A stretch of DNA of 64,000 nucleotides from Rhizobium sp. CSW-27 (GCF_018760785.1 NZ_JAHHZO010000001.1:434001-498000), one strand, 5' to 3'. Positions 1-9,234 are shown, numbered from the stretch's first letter. Translations and numbers: made by a program. Notes: generated by a model not told the origin, from the letters alone.

Positions 1-291
1 GGTCGGGTCCACGACGCGCTGGCGGTAGAAGCGCGGATCGATCTGCCAGTAAGGAACGGCGGGGATGACATAGCCGCCATCCACCGTCTCGCCATAGATG
101 GCATCGAGTTCCGGCGAACGGCCGCGCATCGGCGGCGACGGCACATACTGGGAAATGCCGTCCTCGCCGCGATAGGTGATGCGAAGGCCACCGGGGCCGG
201 GACTGGAGGAGGCGCAACTGGCAAGCGTGGAGGCGGTACCGACGGCCAGGAGACTGAGGAGTCGGCGGCGGCTGAAAAGATCTTTTGTCAT
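1..291 (-). CDS. L,D-transpeptidase family lipoprotein, N-terminal part
   Basis: This is the first 97 codons of a gene that runs off the left edge of the window. The N-terminus has an arginine-rich stretch and a hydrophobic segment ending in a lipobox (LASC, Cys26), so the product should be an envelope lipoprotein. Residues after about 75 (PAVPYWQIDPRFYRQRV) match the equivalent part of the neighbouring L,D-transpeptidase (PAIPYSRIDQRYLRQEV), so the two are probably tandem paralogues. The catalytic Cys domain lies outside the window, so cross-linking activity is inferred from this similarity only. The start ATG is at 289-291. Confidence 0.75.
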   Translation of the reverse strand, partial: MTKDLFSRRRLLSLLAVGTASTLASCASSSPGPGGLRITYRGEDGISQYVPSPPMRGRSPELDAIYGETVDGGYVIPAVPYWQIDPRFYRQRVVDPT

Positions 292-450
292 GGGGCCGGA
301 ATTACTTCTTCACTGGAACGGCGGGAACAAGAACGGAAACCAACGAACTCTGCAACAATTTGTTCCGTCAATTATGGCCTAAAGAAGTATAGCGCGCCTT
401 AATTGCCTGCCCAGCGCGCCAGGATGCACCTTGTCGTGAGAAGGGTGTGA

Positions 451-1275
451 TCAGATCACCACAATCGGGGTGCGGGCCGGCACTCGGTCGAACAGGTCGA
501 TGACATCCTGGTTCAGCATGCGCACGCAACCGGACGAGGTAGCCTTGCCGACCGACTGCCAGTCGGGCGTGCCGTGCACGCGATAGAGCGTATCCTTGCC
601 ATCCTTGTAGATGTAGAGCGCGCGGGCACCGAGCGGATTGTTGAGCCCCGGCATGGCGCCGCCTTCCGCCGCGGAGAATTTCGCCAGTTCCGGCTGGCGC
701 TCCACCATGTCCTGCGGCGGGGTCCAGCGCGGCCACTTCGCCTTCCACTGGATGACGCCGCGACCGGACCAGGCATAGCCCTCACGACCGATGCCGACCC
801 CATAGCGCAGCGCCTTGCCGTTCGGCTGCACCAGATAGAGGAAGCGGGCCCGGGTATCCACCACGATGGTGCCCGGCGCCTCGGTGGTCGCATAATCCAC
901 CTCCTGGCGCAGATAGCGCTGGTCGATGCGTGAATAGGGAATGGCCGGCAGCGTGTGGCCGTCATCCTGCATGCTGGCGTAATAGCTGCGGAAGGCCGGA
1001 TTGCTGATCGGCACGCCATAGGTCTGGTGGAACTGCGTCTGGTAGAGGTCGCGCTTCTGCGGAATGGGCTGCTGCTTGCGCACCGGCAGGGGCTGCGGCT
1101 CCGGCTGGCTGGCGCCGGCCATGTTGTAGAAGACCGGCGCCGTCTCCTGCACGAAGACATCCGGGTTCATGCGGCTGGTATCGGTGACCAGGATGCAGCC
1201 GGACAGCCCGCAGGCGATGGCAGCAAGACTGGCGGCCGCAAGAAGGCGTGAAACAGGGCGGGCGGTGCAAGGCAT
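451..1275 (-). CDS. L,D-transpeptidase (ErfK/YbiS/YkuD family) lipoprotein
   Basis: The 274-residue protein is a predicted envelope lipoprotein (signal peptide, lipobox LSGC with Cys27) carrying a C-terminal YkuD catalytic domain. The signature His234-Gly ... SSGCVRM with catalytic Cys250 is intact. Enzymes of this family make 3-3 cross-links in peptidoglycan or attach proteins to it, using a tetrapeptide donor in the periplasm. The first ~130 residues are a proline/glutamine-rich linker without a recognised domain. A close paralogue lies just downstream on the same strand. The specific substrate cannot be read from the sequence. Confidence 0.9.
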   Translation of the reverse strand: MPCTARPVSRLLAAASLAAIACGLSGCILVTDTSRMNPDVFVQETAPVFYNMAGASQPEPQPLPVRKQQPIPQKRDLYQTQFHQTYGVPISNPAFRSYYASMQDDGHTLPAIPYSRIDQRYLRQEVDYATTEAPGTIVVDTRARFLYLVQPNGKALRYGVGIGREGYAWSGRGVIQWKAKWPRWTPPQDMVERQPELAKFSAAEGGAMPGLNNPLGARALYIYKDGKDTLYRVHGTPDWQSVGKATSSGCVRMLNQDVIDLFDRVPARTPIVVI

Positions 1276-1353
1276 GGCGAGACTTCCGGCAGATGACGTC
1301 GGGGCACAGTCTGTCGGGCGTGGCTGGCGCGAGGCTGTCGTGAGAGAAGCCCC

Positions 1354-2337
1354 TCACGCCCCGTGGGCACGGAAGAAGCGGATGCTTTCCGCCACCGCGC
1401 CGGGCACCACGCCGTTATGCGTGCCGGGCAGCAGGCTGTGATCGATGGAAATGCCGGCGGAGCGGGCGCGATCGACCATCAGCTGGTGATTGCGGTCGAA
1501 GGGCCGTTCCTCCGTGCCGCGCAGGAGCAGCGTCGGGCACTTCAGGCTTCTGCCGAAGCAGACCGAGGAGCGCATGACGAATTCGCGCGGATCGGTGCGG
1601 TCGAAGCGGATCTCCTCGCGGTAGCGGCCGAAATAGCGCCAGGCATCGACGCCGGCAGAGATCGGCACGGCCGCGCGGAAGCGCCGTGTCATGGCGGCGA
1701 GAATCGCCAGCGTGCCGCCATTGCTGTGACCGGCGATGAACAGCCGCCCAGGATCGACGCCGGGCTGCGCCAGCAGATAGTCCGCCGCCGCCAGCGCATC
1801 GGAGGTTTCGTCGTAGAAGCCGGAATAATTGCCGGCCTGGCCGTTTTCACCGCGGAACGAGGGCAGCATGACGATGAAGCCCGCCTCGACATAGGGCATC
1901 ACCAGCTGCCAATGGCCATCGCCGGTGGCATTGCCGCCATGCAGGAACAGCACCGCCGGCTTCGGTGCCCGCGATGGCTTGCCTTCGCCGATCCAGGCGA
2001 TCAGTTCGAGCTCCTGTGCCGCGCCGCCGCGATAGAGCACCTTACGGGCGCCGGCCGGCGTGCCGAGCGGCGGCGCCGCCTCCGGTGCGGGGCCGAACTT
2101 CAGCAGATGGGTACGAAACTGGCGGCGGGCCTCGGCATAATCCTGCAGCTCCAGCGGCGGCTCCTCGGGAACCGGAAAGGGTGGCGGCCCGACGGGCCGT
2201 GCCGCCTGCGCGGGGGGCTGGGGCATCGCCTTGCCGGAGGCGGAAGCCCCTTCGGGCGGGGCAACGGAGGCGGCAGCGGCAGGCATGGCGGCTCCGGCGA
2301 GGAGACCGGCAAGCACGAGACGGCGGGAAAAAAGCAT
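1354..2337 (-). CDS. exported alpha/beta hydrolase (prolyl-oligopeptidase/dienelactone hydrolase-like)
   Basis: The 327-residue protein begins with a signal peptide (MLFSRRLVLAGLLAGAAM...AAAA) and a proline-rich linker up to about residue 95. An alpha/beta-hydrolase core follows, with an HGG oxyanion motif near 133, nucleophile elbow GHSNGG (Ser205) and a late histidine (THNG, His307). It is probably periplasmic and hydrolyses an ester or peptide of unknown identity. I chose the ATG at 2335-2337 because translation then begins exactly at the signal peptide; longer frames would run into the upstream ligase gene. It could be co-transcribed with the ligase 71 bp upstream. Confidence 0.8.
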   Translation of the reverse strand: MLFSRRLVLAGLLAGAAMPAAAASVAPPEGASASGKAMPQPPAQAARPVGPPPFPVPEEPPLELQDYAEARRQFRTHLLKFGPAPEAAPPLGTPAGARKVLYRGGAAQELELIAWIGEGKPSRAPKPAVLFLHGGNATGDGHWQLVMPYVEAGFIVMLPSFRGENGQAGNYSGFYDETSDALAAADYLLAQPGVDPGRLFIAGHSNGGTLAILAAMTRRFRAAVPISAGVDAWRYFGRYREEIRFDRTDPREFVMRSSVCFGRSLKCPTLLLRGTEERPFDRNHQLMVDRARSAGISIDHSLLPGTHNGVVPGAVAESIRFFRAHGA

Positions 2338-2408
2338 CGGCGGGACCGTGTTGATGAACGGACGGTCGAGGCTATCACCGCCGGCACGGCGAACAAGCCC
2401 CCGACCGT

Positions 2409-4058
2409 TCACGCTTTCTCGACCTGCCGCTCGTCGATCATCGCGACAAGCGTCGAGAGGCGGTCTGCGTCGCGCGGCAGTTTGTCGGGCCGCAGGCGGG
2501 CGATGCGGGGAAAGCGCATGGCCACGCCGGATTTGTGACGCGTCGAGCGGTTGATGCCCTCGAAGGCGACTTCCAGCACGAAGCCGAAGCCGGGTTCGGC
2601 GCGCACGGCGCGCACCGGCCCGAAACGCTCCACCGTGTTGTCGCGCACGAACTTGTCGAGGATCTCCAGTGCCGCATCGGTGAAGCCGAAATAGGCCTTG
2701 CCGACCGGCACCAGCAGCTCGCCCTCCGGCCCCTCCGTCCACACACCGAAGGTGAAATCGGAATAATAGCTGGAGCGTTTGCCGTGGCCGCGCTGCGCAT
2801 ACATCATCACCGCATCGACGTTGAAGGGTTCGCGCTTCCACTTGAACCAAGGCCCCTTCAGGCGCCCGGCCTGGTAGGCGCTGTCCCGCCGCTTGATCAT
2901 CACCCCCTCGATGACCGGATCGGGTGGCGACAACCGGAGCGCATCAAGCTCCTGCCAGCTGGCAAAGGGCACCAGCGGCGACAGGTCGAAGCGATCGTGC
3001 GGTGCCTTGCCGATCAGATCCGTCAGACGCTCGCGGCGCTCCAGAAAGGTCCTGGCGCGCCGGTCCTCGCCGCCTTCGAACAACAGGTCATAGGCGCGCA
3101 CGAAGGCCGGATAATCCTGCACCAGCCTTGCATTCACCGTCTTGCGGTTCAGCCGCTGCTGCAGATCGGAGAAGCTGCGGGTGGCGCTGTTCGACCGGGC
3201 GGTGCCTCCGACCAGCAGTTCGCCATCGATGACACCCTCGAAGGAAATCGCGTCGATCACATCGGGAAAGGCACCGGAAATATCGTCACCGGAGCGGGAA
3301 TAGAGCTTGCGCGTCCCCCCGAAGGAGGAGATCTGCACGCGGATGCCGTCCCACTTCCATTCCGCCGCGTAATCGGCAGGGTCCAGCTTGTCGAGATCCC
3401 CCGCCTCGACCGGATTTGCCAGCATGACGGAGTGGAAGATGGCGGGTGTTGCCAGCACCGGCTTCTCCCCCCGCCCCTCCAGCCAGGCAAACAGCGGCTG
3501 ATAGGGAGGGGCGAGGCCATGCCAGAGCGTCTCGATCTCGGTGACGTCCCTGCCGATGCCACCGGAACCGCTCATTTCCGCCAGCGCCTGCTTGGCAAGC
3601 CGCGCCGAAACCCCGATGCGCAGCCCCCCGGTCGCGAGTTTCAGGAAGGCGAAGCGGCTGGAATGATCGAGATGATCCAGCAGGTCGCGCACGGCGGCGC
3701 GCACCTCCGTTCGGCCGAGACTGTTCATGCGCGTGACGACCTCGCCGAGCCGCGGCTGGGTTTCCGCCGCCACCCGCTCCTTCGCCCCGCCATCCCAGAT
3801 CAGCGCGATGGTTTCGGCGAGATCGCCCACATAGTCGTAGGAATACTGAAAGAGGACGGGATCCAGCCGCTCCAGCGCCAGTTCCTTCAGAAGCGCCGGC
3901 TTGACGCCCTTCAGATCGAGCGTGCCGGCGAGCGCTGCCAGCCCGTACCCGCGATCGGGGTCCGGCGTGGTGCGGAAGTAATCGACGAGCAGCGTCAGCT
4001 TGCCGTTGCGCGACGGGGTGAGCACCAGGCGGTCGAGGAGTGTGGCGAAGGCTTTCAT
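2409..4058 (-). CDS. ATP-dependent DNA ligase, cisplatin damage response type
   Basis: The 549-residue protein has an N-terminal ligase domain, the adenylation motif KWDG (active Lys235 within EWKWDGIR), downstream nucleotidyltransferase motifs and a C-terminal OB-fold region (for example the FKWKRE stretch). It matches the bacterial ATP-dependent ligases found in a four-gene repair set with a beta-lactamase-fold exonuclease, a DEXH helicase and a PdeM-type phosphoesterase. It would seal nicks with ATP in a DNA damage pathway, in addition to the NAD-dependent LigA. Here only the exonuclease accompanies it, upstream on the same strand and separated by 364 bp of repeats. Family assignment is confident; the damage specificity comes from family knowledge. 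Confidence 0.92.
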   Translation of the reverse strand: MKAFATLLDRLVLTPSRNGKLTLLVDYFRTTPDPDRGYGLAALAGTLDLKGVKPALLKELALERLDPVLFQYSYDYVGDLAETIALIWDGGAKERVAAETQPRLGEVVTRMNSLGRTEVRAAVRDLLDHLDHSSRFAFLKLATGGLRIGVSARLAKQALAEMSGSGGIGRDVTEIETLWHGLAPPYQPLFAWLEGRGEKPVLATPAIFHSVMLANPVEAGDLDKLDPADYAAEWKWDGIRVQISSFGGTRKLYSRSGDDISGAFPDVIDAISFEGVIDGELLVGGTARSNSATRSFSDLQQRLNRKTVNARLVQDYPAFVRAYDLLFEGGEDRRARTFLERRERLTDLIGKAPHDRFDLSPLVPFASWQELDALRLSPPDPVIEGVMIKRRDSAYQAGRLKGPWFKWKREPFNVDAVMMYAQRGHGKRSSYYSDFTFGVWTEGPEGELLVPVGKAYFGFTDAALEILDKFVRDNTVERFGPVRAVRAEPGFGFVLEVAFEGINRSTRHKSGVAMRFPRIARLRPDKLPRDADRLSTLVAMIDERQVEKA

Positions 4059-4094
4059 GCGTGCCTCGCGCTGATGCTGGTCGAGGCTGAGATA

Positions 4095-4272
4095 CCTCCC
4101 TCTGTCCTGCCGCCTGGGGGCGAGCGACGAGTCGATCTCCCCGCTTGTGGGGGAGATGGCCGGCAGGAGAGAGGGGGCTGAGCGACACCGCGCGCGCGAC
4201 GGTTGGGGCCCGATGAGCGGTGATGTAAAACCCCCTCTGCCCTACCGGGCATCTCCCCCACAAGGGGGGAGA
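4095..4272. repeat. inverted pair of RIME-like palindromic repeats (family 1)
   Basis: Two copies of a GC-rich element lie head to head. One spans 4095-4177 (core ATCTCCCCGCTTGTGGGGGA followed by CCGGCAGG and a G run). The other spans 4231-4272 (CCCCCTCTGCCCTACCGGGC followed by ATCTCCCCC). The same core recurs at 15006-15051, 23921-23967, 24061-24113 and 39090-39166. It resembles rhizobial intergenic mosaic elements; the family name is inferred. Confidence 0.75.
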
Positions 4273-4351
4273 CGACTCGCAGCGCCGTCTTCCCGAACAA
4301 ACCACATTGGCGCAACCGAGCTACTTCGGAACGACGGCAGTGCGAGGCAGC

Positions 4352-4397
4352 CGAGCCCCTCCCCCTTGTGGGCAGGGGTTGGGGAGGGGTTTTCTCC
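4352..4397. repeat. family 2 GC-rich palindromic repeat
   Basis: On the minus strand this reads as CCCCTCCCCAACCCC, CTGCCC, ACAAGGGGGAGGGG, an imperfect palindrome. A second copy lies at 14919-14956. It is a distinct sequence from the CTGCCCTGCCGGGC family but occurs next to it at both loci. Confidence 0.65.
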
Positions 4398-4422
4398 CTG
4401 AGAGACCGAATGGCATGCATCC

Positions 4423-5434
4423 TCAATCCCCCTCGTCCTCGTAGCCCACCAGATGCAGCGGGCGGGCGGCGATGCCGGCAAGTTCGCACCAGCGCACCAG
4501 CGCCTCCTCGCGGCCATGCGTGACCCAGACCTGCTGCGGGGCGATCTCGCGGATGGTGTCGAGCAGTTCCGGCCAATCGCAATGGTCGGAAATCACGAGC
4601 GGCAGTTCCACCCCGCCCTGCCTGGCGCGCTGGCGCACCATCATCCAGCCGGAGGCAAAGGCGATCAGCGGTTCGTTGAAGCGGCGCGCCCAGCGGTCCT
4701 GGAAGGCAGAGGGCGGGCCGACCACGATGGCGCCGTGGAACGCCCCCGGCTCCTTCTTCTCGAGGGTGGCCGGGCGGAGCTCGCCGAGATCGATACCCTC
4801 GGCGATATAATAGTCGCAGAGTTTCGCCAGCGCGCCGTGAATGTAGATCGGCCGGTCATAGCCGCAATCGCGGATGAGGCGGATCACCCGCTGCGCCTTG
4901 CCGAGCGCATAGGCGCCGACCAGATGCGTGCGCTCGGGAAACTGGGCGAGCGAGGTGAGCAGCTTGCGGGTCTCCGCCTTCGGGTCCGGATGGTGGAACA
5001 CCGGCAGGCCGAAGGTGGCTTCGGTGATGAACACATCGCAGGAAACCGGCTCGAAGGGGGGCGCAGGTGGGATCCACGCCGCGCTTGTAATCACCGGAGA
5101 CGACGATGCGGATGCCAGCCTTCTCGATGGAAATCTGCGCCGAACCCAGCACATGGCCGGCCGGATGGAAACGCGCCGTCACGCCGCCGAGATCGATGGC
5201 CTCACCGAAGGTCGCCGCCTGGGTCGCGCCGGCAAAATCCGCGCCGTAGCGCAGACCCATGATGTCGAGCGTCTGGCGGGTGGCGAGCACGGCGCCGTGG
5301 CCGGCGCGGGCATGGTCGGAATGGCCGTGGGTGATCAGCGCCCTTGCTACCGGACGCACGGGATCGACGTGGAAATCGCCGGCCGGGCAATAGAGCCCGG
5401 CGGGCGTGGGATAGAGCAGCGCCTCAGGTTTCAT
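4423..5434 (-). pseudogene. ligase-associated DNA damage response exonuclease, frameshifted
   Basis: This is a metallo-beta-lactamase/beta-CASP-like exonuclease. The N-terminal part (5434 down to about 5062) encodes the metal-binding motif THGHSDH (His36, His38, Asp40, His41). The remainder continues in another frame (FEPVSCDVFITEATFGLPVF...). The frames join if one G is removed from the G6 run at 5056-5061, giving GVDPTCAPFEPVSCD and a 336-residue protein of normal family length. As sequenced, translation enters the wrong frame at the G run and loses the C-terminal two thirds. A base-calling error in the homopolymer and a genuine inactivating insertion are equally open. It lies upstream of the ligase on the same strand, as the repair gene set predicts. 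Confidence 0.85.
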
Positions 5435-5495
5435 CGCCCTGAAGATAGGCCGAAACCGGCACTTTGAAAGGGTCTTCTGCGGCAGACGCCGTTCT

Positions 5496-7001
5496 TCACC
5501 CCTTGCGCTCGCCGGCAGACGGCAGGCGCACCGGCTTCAGCATCAGAGCGGCGATCAGGCCGACGCCCGCAAGGCCGGCAGCCGTGAGGAACATCGGCTC
5601 GAAGGCCCGCGCATAGGCATCCGCCACCGCAAGACGCGCCGCCTCCGGCAGCTTCGCCAGCTGATCCGGGGTCAGCGTCGTGACATTGTCGACACCCGGA
5701 ATGGTGACGCCATGCATGAAGGCGGTGATGACGGCGCCATAGATGGAAATGGCGATTGCCGCCCCGCCCATGCGCGTCAGGGTGACGGCGCCGGTCGCGG
5801 AGCCCACATCGGCGCGCGGCACGGCATTCTGCACCCCGATGACCGGCGCCTGCTGGCCAAGCCCGACGGAGAGGCCCTGCATCAGCATGACCAGCGCCAC
5901 CAGCACCAGCGAACTGCCGGCATGCAGCTGCGAGAAGATGAGAAGGGTCACGACGTTCATCACCAGGCCCGCCACGACGAAGGGCTTGTAGCGGCCGGTG
6001 ATCGAGATCAGCCGCCCGGCCGACAGCGATCCGACAACGATACCGCCGGTGACGGCGATGAAGAACAGGCCGGCACCGGTGGGGGTGAGGCCGGTCGTCG
6101 TCTGCAGGAAGAGCGCGAAATAGTTGACCATGCCGATCGCCACGCCGCCGGTCATCAGGGAAACGATGAGGAACAGCGAGAAGGTGGAATCACGGAACAG
6201 GCGCAGCGGAATGATCGGATCGGGCGCGCGACGCTCCACCATCACCCAGGCGACCGCCGACGCGGTGCCGATCGCCAGCACGGTGAAGCTTTCCCAGGAG
6301 AACAGCGAGCCGAACAGCGAGATGCCGTCGGTCAGCAGCACCACGGTGGTGCTGGCCAGCGCCAGGAGCACGGCGCCCATGTAGTCGATCTTCGGCTGCC
6401 GGCTCGGCCGGCGGTTCGGCAGCAGCATCATCAGGCCGGCCAGCACCAGAATGCCGATCGGCAGGTTGACCAGGAAGATCGACCGCCAGCCGAAGAGATC
6501 GCTCATCACGCCGCCGATCGTCGGGCCGACCGTGCCGGAGGCCATGATCACGAGGCTGGAATAGCTCTGGTAGCGGGCGCGTTCGCGCGGTTCGAACAGG
6601 TCCGCATTGACGGAAAAGATCGACACCATGATGCCGCCGCCGCCAAGCCCCTGGAAGACGCGCGCGGCAATCAGGCTGTCCATCGACCAGGCGAGACCGC
6701 ACAGCAGCGAGCCGATGGTGAAGATGGTGACCGCAGCAATCATCACGTATTTGCGGCCGAACAGATCGCCCAGCTTGCCATAGACCGGCATCACGGCGCT
6801 GGTGGCCAGCAGGAAGGCGGAGCCCACCCAGCCGAACCGCTCCAGTTCGCCGAACTCGCCGACGATGGTCGGCAGCGCGGTGGAGACGATCTGGTTGTCG
6901 AGCGTGGCCATGAACATGGCCGTGAGGAGAAACAGAAAGATGGCGAGCCGCAGGCGCTTGTCGGTGACGAGCGGCTGGAACGGCTGGGGTGACATGTCCA
7001 T
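5496..7001 (-). CDS. MFS drug efflux transporter, DHA2/EmrB-QacA type
   Basis: The 501-residue protein has many hydrophobic segments consistent with 14 transmembrane helices, and the MFS motif A (GKLGDLFGRK) after helix 2. It should export drugs or other toxic amphipathic compounds using the proton gradient. The start at 6999-7001 (MDMSPQ) follows an AGGA ribosome site by 8 nt and lies about 18 nt downstream of a sigma70 promoter (7026-7054). The upstream in-frame ATG at 7043 falls inside that promoter and is therefore unlikely. It is divergent from a MarR regulator that probably represses it. Confidence 0.9.
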   Translation of the reverse strand: MDMSPQPFQPLVTDKRLRLAIFLFLLTAMFMATLDNQIVSTALPTIVGEFGELERFGWVGSAFLLATSAVMPVYGKLGDLFGRKYVMIAAVTIFTIGSLLCGLAWSMDSLIAARVFQGLGGGGIMVSIFSVNADLFEPRERARYQSYSSLVIMASGTVGPTIGGVMSDLFGWRSIFLVNLPIGILVLAGLMMLLPNRRPSRQPKIDYMGAVLLALASTTVVLLTDGISLFGSLFSWESFTVLAIGTASAVAWVMVERRAPDPIIPLRLFRDSTFSLFLIVSLMTGGVAIGMVNYFALFLQTTTGLTPTGAGLFFIAVTGGIVVGSLSAGRLISITGRYKPFVVAGLVMNVVTLLIFSQLHAGSSLVLVALVMLMQGLSVGLGQQAPVIGVQNAVPRADVGSATGAVTLTRMGGAAIAISIYGAVITAFMHGVTIPGVDNVTTLTPDQLAKLPEAARLAVADAYARAFEPMFLTAAGLAGVGLIAALMLKPVRLPSAGERKG

Positions 7002-7022
7002 TGGGGGCATCCTGAGGTTTGC

Positions 7023-7054
7023 CAATTTATGTGCCTTCAGCATATAATTGTCAA
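7023..7054 (-). promoter_or_regulatory. promoter of the MFS gene with overlapping MarR operator candidate
   Basis: On the minus strand there is a perfect -35 TTGACA (7049-7054), a 17-nt spacer and -10 CATAAA (7026-7031). The same stretch holds an inverted repeat CAATTTATG (7023-7031) / CATATAATTG (7041-7050), symmetric apart from one extra base, between the divergent mfs and marR genes. A MarR dimer bound there would block RNA polymerase. Confidence 0.65.
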
Positions 7055-7118
7055 CTGAATGCTCTTGCGTTTCGCATACACTTGAAGCCGCCTCACGATC
7101 TGGTGTACGACGTCGCCC

Positions 7119-7700
7119 ATGACGAGAGATCCCGAACAGCCAGAGCCTGCCGCACAGACCGACGCGGACATCTTCCGCATCGGCCAGACGATGACGCGCA
7201 TGCGCGTCATGATGGGGCGGCGCATGATCGGCCGCATCGCCATCGCGCGCGCCGCACCGGGGCTGGACCTGTCGCAGCTCGACATTCTGGAGGTGGTGGT
7301 ACGCATCCGCCGCGAGGGCGGCGAAGCAACCGTCGGTGCCATTGCCGATGCGATGCGCATCGACCCGTCGCGCGGCAGCCGGCTGGTGGCCGAACTGGTC
7401 AGCCAGGGCATCCTGAAGCGCGACGCCTCGCAGGAAGACGGCCGCCGCTCGCTGATTGCCCCGACGGAGGCCGGCGAAGCCCTTCTGACGGAAATCCGCG
7501 CGGTCAAGCACGCCATCGTGGCGCAGGCCACCCGCACCTGGCAAGACGAAGAACGCCAGGCCTTCAGCCATCTGTTCGAACGCTTTCTCGATGGCTTCGA
7601 GCAGATCTTCCAGGCCGGGGACGGACCGGAGGATGCGGCCCTGCCGATGGCCGCGCAACCGGCCGCAGGCCCGGACGCACCGGACGGCCCCGCCGGCTGA
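7119..7700 (+). CDS. MarR family transcriptional regulator
   Basis: The 193-residue winged-helix protein has the MarR recognition region around residues 65-110 (GAIADAMRIDPSRGSRLVAELVSQGIL) followed by the wing with the DxRR element (EDGRRSL). It is transcribed divergently from the efflux gene across a 117-bp spacer containing a promoter and an inverted repeat, the usual arrangement for a MarR repressor of its own efflux pump. The C-terminal 25 residues are an Ala/Pro-rich tail. The ligand is unknown. No strong Shine-Dalgarno precedes the chosen ATG, so the exact start is less sure than the family. Confidence 0.85.
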   Translation: MTRDPEQPEPAAQTDADIFRIGQTMTRMRVMMGRRMIGRIAIARAAPGLDLSQLDILEVVVRIRREGGEATVGAIADAMRIDPSRGSRLVAELVSQGILKRDASQEDGRRSLIAPTEAGEALLTEIRAVKHAIVAQATRTWQDEERQAFSHLFERFLDGFEQIFQAGDGPEDAALPMAAQPAAGPDAPDGPAG

Positions 7701-7716
7701 AGGACACAACCCCGGC

Positions 7717-9234
7717 TCAGGCCGGAATGCGACGCATCACCTGCAGCGCATCGCGGCCCTGCGCCTTCGCCTCGTACATGGCGCGGTCGGCGGCTGCCAA
7801 AAGTGTCTCCGGCGTATCGCCATCCTGCGGATGGAAGGAGACGCCGATGCTGCAGGTGACGGAGGCGCGCACCGAGCCCACCCGCAGTTCCTGCGAAATG
7901 GCGCCATGGATATCGCGCAGGCGCATCAGCGCGCTTGCCTCGTCCTGATAGACATCGCCGATCACGATGGCGAACTCGTCGCCGCCGAGCCGCACGGCCA
8001 GATCGCCCGGCCGGATACGCTGCTCGATCCGCTCGGCGATCTGCTGCAGCACCTGGTCGCCCGTGGCGTGGCCGTGGGTGTCGTTGATCTGCTTGAAATT
8101 GTCGAGATCGATATAGGCCACCGTCAGCTTGCGGCTTTCGCGGCGCGCCTCGGTCAGCGCGCGGCCGAAATTTGCCCAGAACAGCGTGCGGTTCGGCAGG
8201 CCCGTCAGCGGATCGTGATAGGCCAGATGCTGGATGCGCCGCTCGTTCATGGCCCGCTCGATGGCGATGCCGGCAAGATCGGTGGCCATGGCGGTGAGCG
8301 CGATTTCCCGCTGCGCGGGTTCGCGCACCTCGCCGGAATAGAGCGCGAAGGTGCCGAGCACCCGGTTGTTGGCGCCCATGATCGGCGTGGACCAGCAGGA
8401 GCGCAGCCGGAAGGGGATGGCCAGATGGCGGAAATCGGCCCAGAGCGGATCCGAATTGATATCGCGCACCACGATGGAGCAGCGCCGCCAGACGGCCGTG
8501 CCGCAGGAGCCGACGGAGGGGCCGATGGCAATGCCGTCGATCAGCCGGGTATAGGCCGGCGGCAGGCTGGGGGCTGCCCCGTGCCGCAGGCGTTCGCCAG
8601 CCTCGTCAAGCAGCAGCACCGAGGCGAAGACGCCTTCCAGCTGGTTCTCGATCATGCAGCACAGCGCATCCAGCACCGCCGGCAGCGGCCGGCCGCGCGC
8701 CACCATTTCCAGCACCGCAGCATGGCCGCGCTCCAGTTCCGCCTCCTGCCGGGCACGGGTGATGTCACGCGACATCACCATCAGCCCCACCACCTCGCCC
8801 ATGGCATTGCGCAGGCTGGTGCGGGTGGTCAGCAGCCATTTCTCCACACCGTCCGGCAGGCGCACCATCTCCTCGCGCTCGCAATTGGCGCCCTGCGCCA
8901 TCAGGTCCTGCTCCAGGGCGAAACGCTCTTCGGCGGTGGCCCGGTCAAGAAAATCCAGCTCGGTGCGGCCGATCAGATCGGCCATCGAGCGGGCATCGAC
9001 GCAGACGAGCGCCGCCGCATTGGCAAAGACGAACCGGCAGCGCCGGTCCTTGATGCAGAAATATTCGGAGAACTGATCGAAAAGCATGCGGGGATCGAGG
9101 GACTGGATGATGCGGGCGCCCTCCGCATCATCCGGATCGGCGGAAGCCACGAGTTGCAGAAGATGGCGGCGCAGCAGATCGAGCGGATCGGCATCGGATG
9201 CGGTAATCCTTTGGTGCATTGCAGTATCACTCAT
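7717..9234 (-). CDS. diguanylate cyclase with PAS and GAF sensor domains
   Basis: The 505-residue protein has an N-terminal PAS domain (about 45-160, ending at the MSRDITRARQ linker), a GAF domain (about 170-325) and a GGDEF domain. The active motif GGDEF is intact at 417-421, and an RxxD product-inhibition site (RPGD, 408-411) lies the canonical five residues upstream. It should make c-di-GMP from two GTP in the cytoplasm, gated by the sensors and feedback-inhibited. There is no transmembrane segment. It converges with marR (16 bp apart) and is probably monocistronic. The input signal is unknown. Confidence 0.93.
   Translation of the reverse strand: MSDTAMHQRITASDADPLDLLRRHLLQLVASADPDDAEGARIIQSLDPRMLFDQFSEYFCIKDRRCRFVFANAAALVCVDARSMADLIGRTELDFLDRATAEERFALEQDLMAQGANCEREEMVRLPDGVEKWLLTTRTSLRNAMGEVVGLMVMSRDITRARQEAELERGHAAVLEMVARGRPLPAVLDALCCMIENQLEGVFASVLLLDEAGERLRHGAAPSLPPAYTRLIDGIAIGPSVGSCGTAVWRRCSIVVRDINSDPLWADFRHLAIPFRLRSCWSTPIMGANNRVLGTFALYSGEVREPAQREIALTAMATDLAGIAIERAMNERRIQHLAYHDPLTGLPNRTLFWANFGRALTEARRESRKLTVAYIDLDNFKQINDTHGHATGDQVLQQIAERIEQRIRPGDLAVRLGGDEFAIVIGDVYQDEASALMRLRDIHGAISQELRVGSVRASVTCSIGVSFHPQDGDTPETLLAAADRAMYEAKAQGRDALQVMRRIPA

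Larger units (their letters stand above)
4059..4422. other. gene-free interval filled with repeats
   Basis: There is no gene between the exonuclease and ligase genes. The 364 bp consist largely of the family 1 inverted pair (4095-4272) and a family 2 element (4352-4397). No promoter or terminator beyond the hairpins of the repeats can be recognised. Confidence 0.7.

Noticed and set aside
7041..7043. Upstream ATG as start of the MFS gene.
   Set aside because: It falls between the -35 and -10 of the promoter; the start at 7001 has a ribosome site and a fitting leader length.
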